DNA of 64,000 nt from Plantago ovata (taxonomy: Eukaryota; Streptophyta; Magnoliopsida; Lamiales; Plantaginaceae). The position numbers and the translations under genes were made by a program. Location: contig CM051456.1 of assembly GCA_028274465.1 (NCBI GenBank), forward strand, positions 114,753,397 to 114,817,396, written 5' to 3'. Below, in pieces: positions 60,292 through 64,000 of this stretch. Every line of letters starts with the position of its first letter. Within the stretch, counting starts at the first letter, position 1. A model generated the notes under the pieces. The model ran no database searches. It was given only the letters and a program-made list of their open reading frames with translations, and was not told the origin of the DNA.

Positions 60292-60612
60292 TCAGATATT
60301 CTCTTGCTGAGGTAAGCGAAATCGAACCTGACTCGCCGGCGATTTGACAGCGACACCATGCCAGCAGATACCGCCTCGGCACATTTCGTGGCCGTGGTGG
60401 TGGTCACGCGTGGTGAGCGCGTGCGTGGCCTTGCGCGACACATCCCAAACGAGGCTCGCTATTAGGATCGCCGCCACGACGGCGGTGGATAGGACGAGGA
60501 CACATACGCCGCTGAAGCTCCGGCCGGTAGCGAGGCCGTAGGCCTTGGTGGCGGCGATCAAGGCTAGGTATAGAGTTGTTAAATTGCTGACGACTGTGTC
60601 GGAGATAGCCAT
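60292..60612 (-). CDS. Small plant membrane protein of unknown function
   Basis: A single-exon frame encodes 106 residues. Two predicted membrane helices lie at about 9-27 (LTTLYLALIAATKAYGL) and 34-56 (SGVCVLVLSTAVVAAILIASLVW). They are followed by DVSRKATHAL, a His-rich DHHHGHE stretch, CRGGICWHGVAVKSP and a short basic end. The region is strikingly GC-rich compared with its flanks, as expected of a real plant exon, and codon use is not random. The Cys/His cluster could bind metal, but this is only a possibility. I do not recognise a named family. The ATG at 60612 has a favourable context (ATAGCCATAGG on the plus strand) and no nearer alternative. Confidence 0.7.
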   Translation of the reverse strand: MAISDTVVSNLTTLYLALIAATKAYGLATGRSFSGVCVLVLSTAVVAAILIASLVWDVSRKATHALTTRDHHHGHEMCRGGICWHGVAVKSPASQVRFRLPQQENI

Positions 60613-61500
60613 AGGTTATGGTTTTGGGGGTTTTTTCTAGAGCATGAGGGGGAATTTGATTTGTCGGCGCGTGAGTGTTGTAGAAGAAGAAGAGAGGAGA
60701 GGATGAGAAGAGATATTATTTGGAAGGATTTGGTGGTGGATTTTAATGCTTGCTGTGGGGATGAGATGATGAGGTCTGCTTTTAAGTGCTGGTGGAGTAG
60801 TCACTACGTAACGATACATTTAACTTTTTCACTGCTTCATGAAAATGCCATATGTAGTAAGAGGGTCATTTCTTAATAAATAAATAAATATAATTTTTAA
60901 TATTTCTTTATTTCTTCTATAAATTAATACCGTTACGCCGCAAACACTAATAAGCTGAAGTTTCATACCTTTAGGCTGGCATGGTTACTCTTATGTTACT
61001 CTTCGGAGTGATATGCCGGCCCCACAGACTAACACGTGTACTTTTTCACGCACTTTGTCACCACTCGTGTGTGCACCGGGAACTTCCTAGTCATCGCCCG
61101 CCCTAAAATTGCATCATAGTCAACTCTATTACTGGAGTTATCTTGAATGGATTTTCAAAAGGAAAGGTGCACATTGTTGATCAAAATAGCATTCTCAATC
61201 TCTTTAAACTCTCTGAAATTCTGGGGCGATACATTCATCCAACTTAAATTGTGCGACGTCCTCGTCGCGCCTTATAATCTTGGCCAACCATCCATACATT
61301 GTGTGTTTTTGGGCTGAGTCGACTCTAATACCATTTATAACCATTTATAACGTCTCAACCAAAGGGTTGGACCTTCGGCCCATTAGTGGTCGGAGGCGTT
61401 ACAAATGTCATTATTTTTCTACTCCAGTATTAATTTAAAATATCACATAACCATTAACTTTAAATCTAAGTTTCCCGTGTAAGTTTATATTGATTCAAAG
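60613..61500. other. Upstream region of the small membrane protein gene and spacer
   Basis: The first 250 bases should hold its promoter and 5' UTR (minus strand). The rest has no recognised gene. A short non-AT-rich stretch at 60970-61400 has no coding frame. Confidence 0.4.
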
Positions 61501-61544
61501 TTAATTGTGTTTATTTTCGAGATGGGTGATCTTGTAAGAAAATA

Positions 61545-63600
61545 TGGTCAGAGTTACCCCTAGGGTACGCAGCGGAATTTTAAAAATTTTGTTAACATAC
61601 CGGTTAATTGATTATGCATATGTCGTATCTATATAAACACGTCAATTAGAAGACTAACCTTACTTCCAAAGCAGCTTCCAAGTCTTCGTAATATTCCGGT
61701 GTATCTTCTCCTTCGTCAAAGTCGAAGATATCTACAATACTCTGTATATCTGCAAGACAATAAGAGTTAGTTTCCAGCTCCTAGAACCTCAACCTTGGTA
61801 TCCACGGATGAACAACCTATTGGAAGAATGCTAGGATATTCTTTATGTGACCAAGAAGACAGGGCGGCAATTCCCTCCGGTGGCGGTGTGCGCGCGCGTG
61901 AGGCTAAGGGGAGGAGGGGAGAGTTTTTATTTTCTCTAAGAAAACTGGGTAGAATAACTGTGTCTCTAATCACATTCAAAACTGTGTTTAAAACTCTCTC
62001 CAATAGTCCACTATATATAGTAGTCTATAGAAGCCTAAAGCATAAGCAATTAGACTTCGTAAAGGAATAAGAATCTAATTCTTATCGCACAAGGAAACCA
62101 ATATCAAGTCTAGATTCATTCCCAATCAAATTAAAATTCAATCAGGAAAATCTAACTTATCCCTTGGACTTCTAATAGAGGAAGGAGTCAAACTCCTTCC
62201 CCTACTCAGCCACGCGCGCGCGCGCCTGTCCTACGGGACGTGGGTCCCACTTTTGGGACCCACATATATTTCTAAGGCAATCCAAACTCCAAGTAGATTT
62301 TGCCCAAGTGCATATGTTAATTCTAAATTAACATATCCTTTACAATCAAACCTCCATTATATTTCCAAAATATAATCTTTAATTGTATTTACATAAAATA
62401 CAATTAATTAGCCAATTCAATTAATAATTCCAAATCATTAATTGAGCCACCAATTGTTATAATTAATTCCAAATTAATTGCGATTCCATCTTCAAGGATA
62501 TTCTGATAGGCTGAATCACCACATGACCCATAGGGCCTCACCGTATTAAGCAAGTCCTAGACTAGGCAACATGGAATTCCTAGACGGTTCCATTTGCAAT
62601 ATTATTACGCGAGGACGTTTGAGAGGTTTCTCAAAGCTAACCCTTTCGTTGCGAAGCCTGTTGCGCTCAACGCGGCGATGGTAACGTCCCTTCATCTGAC
62701 TTGCTCGGATGTATCTAGGATCGATGAAGTGTCTATCCCAATAATACATCCACGGGCGTCTCAGGGAGTTGTTTGGTTAAGATATACTTATGACCATCAT
62801 AATATATCATTTGCACTGGCCAGTGACTTTACCAACACAACTATGCAGACTACGAGCAGTGCTCTCCTGTGCTACACTTGAGAGATGAATCCTTCACAGA
62901 ATCACTTATCACCCCCATTTGTATTTAGCCATAATCCTGGATCGTGTCTTAGGTCAACTGCTTATTCAGAGCTGACATCGACGGGTCCACCAAGGATATG
63001 GAGCAACAAATGTGATGATAAAGTTCTGTAAGTACAAAGGACGAATGGCATCACTTCGACAACTCACCGGTTCCCATAGACACGTCGGTGTAGAGTATAC
63101 ATCGATGGGAGTGTCCGGTGGGTACTTCCATTGTTCGATAAAGCTTCTTCGAACAACTATGCGCAGTTATGGGAACGTTCCTTGATTGTCCAACAATCCG
63201 TTCCGTGGCCGTGGGATCGGCTCACACTTGCTCCAACAAGTATAACCTCCACGCATACTAGTCTTGTCAGGTTCATTCAGACCCCCACATCCGAGATGTA
63301 CCACGACTAGGGAGAGTTTGGGATAGATGATAACTCACATAGCTCCCACTAACTGTGTGATCGGTCATCTACCCGAGGGGACATGTTCAGTATCTATACA
63401 GACAACAATATAGATATGACATGCTGCAGCCTGGTGTAATATAAATATGAAAGCAATACTCAACAGTAAAATGAAACAAACATATATTATATTACGTTGA
63501 CCTGTGTAATAGTACATATATGTCCTCTACAAGGGCACCATGCCCTTAGTAAGGACTGTCTCTAGGACATATACACTATCAGATCTATCGGAAGTTCTTC
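61545..63600 (-). mobile_element. LTR-like retrotransposon sequence, minus orientation
   Basis: Read on the minus strand, this has the look of a long plant LTR. A U3-like part is rich in TTAATT and short palindromes. A TATA element follows (CTATATATAG at 62011-62020), then a GC-rich stretch, and finally a U5-like end with CCGCTGCGTACCC near 61560. No gag, protease or polymerase frame lies in the window, so it is a solo LTR or a truncated element. Neither TG/CA borders nor a 5-bp target duplication could be fixed; candidate 5' borders are near 63238 and 63575. The open frames inside it are not gene-like. Confidence 0.45.
62210..62227. repeat. Short GC-alternating tract
   Basis: An almost pure alternating CG run (CACGCGCGCGCGCGCC) lies in the LTR-like region; a related GCGCGCGC occurs near 61890. 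Alternating CG can form Z-DNA and is unusual in AT-rich plant DNA. Confidence 0.6.
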
Positions 63601-64000
63601 AAGGTGTGCATATGTGAGAACTGTGACCTAGAAATGAAACATGTTGTTTTGTGAGTCGATATATCATTCTGACTTCGGAGATTAGTAAAACAGTAACCAA
63701 TCCAGCCGATAAGAAGTAGGGGTGATATAAATGGTACGGGTTCTAACCATACCATTGTATTGTATGGTTATATAAGCGAATTACTTCAAATTTTATTTAT
63801 TTATTTTTGTTAGGACATTGTCGCCCCTAATGCACTATTCACTGGTGACTATGATGAATATGATATAATTTTTTTTAATGGTAAATCTAGCTACTCTACT
63901 CTTACTCATATACTACTCCTTGACCACCTCATAACTTCAAATATCCTAAATCACCTTATGTCTCCATCGAGGTTCAAACCTCCGACATCTCTTTAATACT
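63601..64000. other. Terminal AT-rich sequence
   Basis: Nothing was recognised in the last 400 bases. They may be inside a larger element that continues past the window. Confidence 0.4.

Noticed and set aside
62546-62749. Basic 67-residue minus-strand frame in the LTR-like region
   Set aside because: No domain or homologue was recognised, and it lies in sequence with LTR character; the length is within chance.
1-64000. CRISPR array, prokaryotic operon, phage or virus-derived genes
   Set aside because: The repeats seen are minisatellite, microsatellite or transposon ends. All genes have plant introns and families, and no viral polymerase, coat or movement protein was recognised.

Overview
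This window reads as nuclear DNA of a flowering plant, most likely a eudicot. It is AT-rich and intron-rich, with GT/AG introns, plant-specific gene families (a CLAVATA1-type LRR kinase, kinesin KIN-6, a type I MADS-box gene, DEAD-box helicase RH28) and several miniature plant transposons. The species cannot be settled from sequence alone. Exon borders were read by eye from splice signals, frame continuity and family motifs.

Layout. At 1-9.8 kb lies mostly non-coding DNA with a 36-bp minisatellite, a 32-bp palindrome, a decayed RNase H fragment and hints of an unresolved minus-strand transcription unit. At 9.9-15.8 kb are two head-to-tail CLV1-like genes: the first is a complete receptor kinase, the second keeps the LRR ectodomain but stops inside its transmembrane segment and has no kinase. 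At 16.2-24.3 kb is a kinesin-6-type gene of about 23 exons whose tail has grown by internal duplication. At 25-25.9 kb is an intronless M-gamma MADS-box gene on the minus strand. The stretch 26-30.4 kb is transposon-rich, with a 164-bp hAT-like MITE and a 661-bp Mutator-like TIR element, both with target-site duplications. At 30.5-35.6 kb is a TFIIS N-terminal-domain protein carrying six DLN motifs, with a spliced 5' leader. The stretch 35.6-42 kb holds Stowaway-like MITEs, a tRNA-derived SINE candidate, a LINE RNase H remnant and degraded coding scraps.

At 42.0-49.3 kb, minus strand, is an intact 19-exon RH28 (DRS1/DDX27-type ribosome-biogenesis helicase) gene. At 50.9-56.35 kb, same strand, lies a decayed tandem copy of it, with frameshifts, altered helicase motifs, a missing exon and no C-terminal region. 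At 60.3-60.6 kb, minus strand, is a small predicted two-helix membrane protein. From about 61.5 to 63.6 kb the sequence looks like an LTR of a retrotransposon in minus orientation.

Functional links are few, as usual for plant chromosomes. The clear theme is local duplication followed by divergence: the CLV1 pair, the RH28 pair, the kinesin tail exons, and a very recent 74-bp duplication over an RH28 splice acceptor. No prokaryotic-style system, CRISPR array or viral gene was seen.
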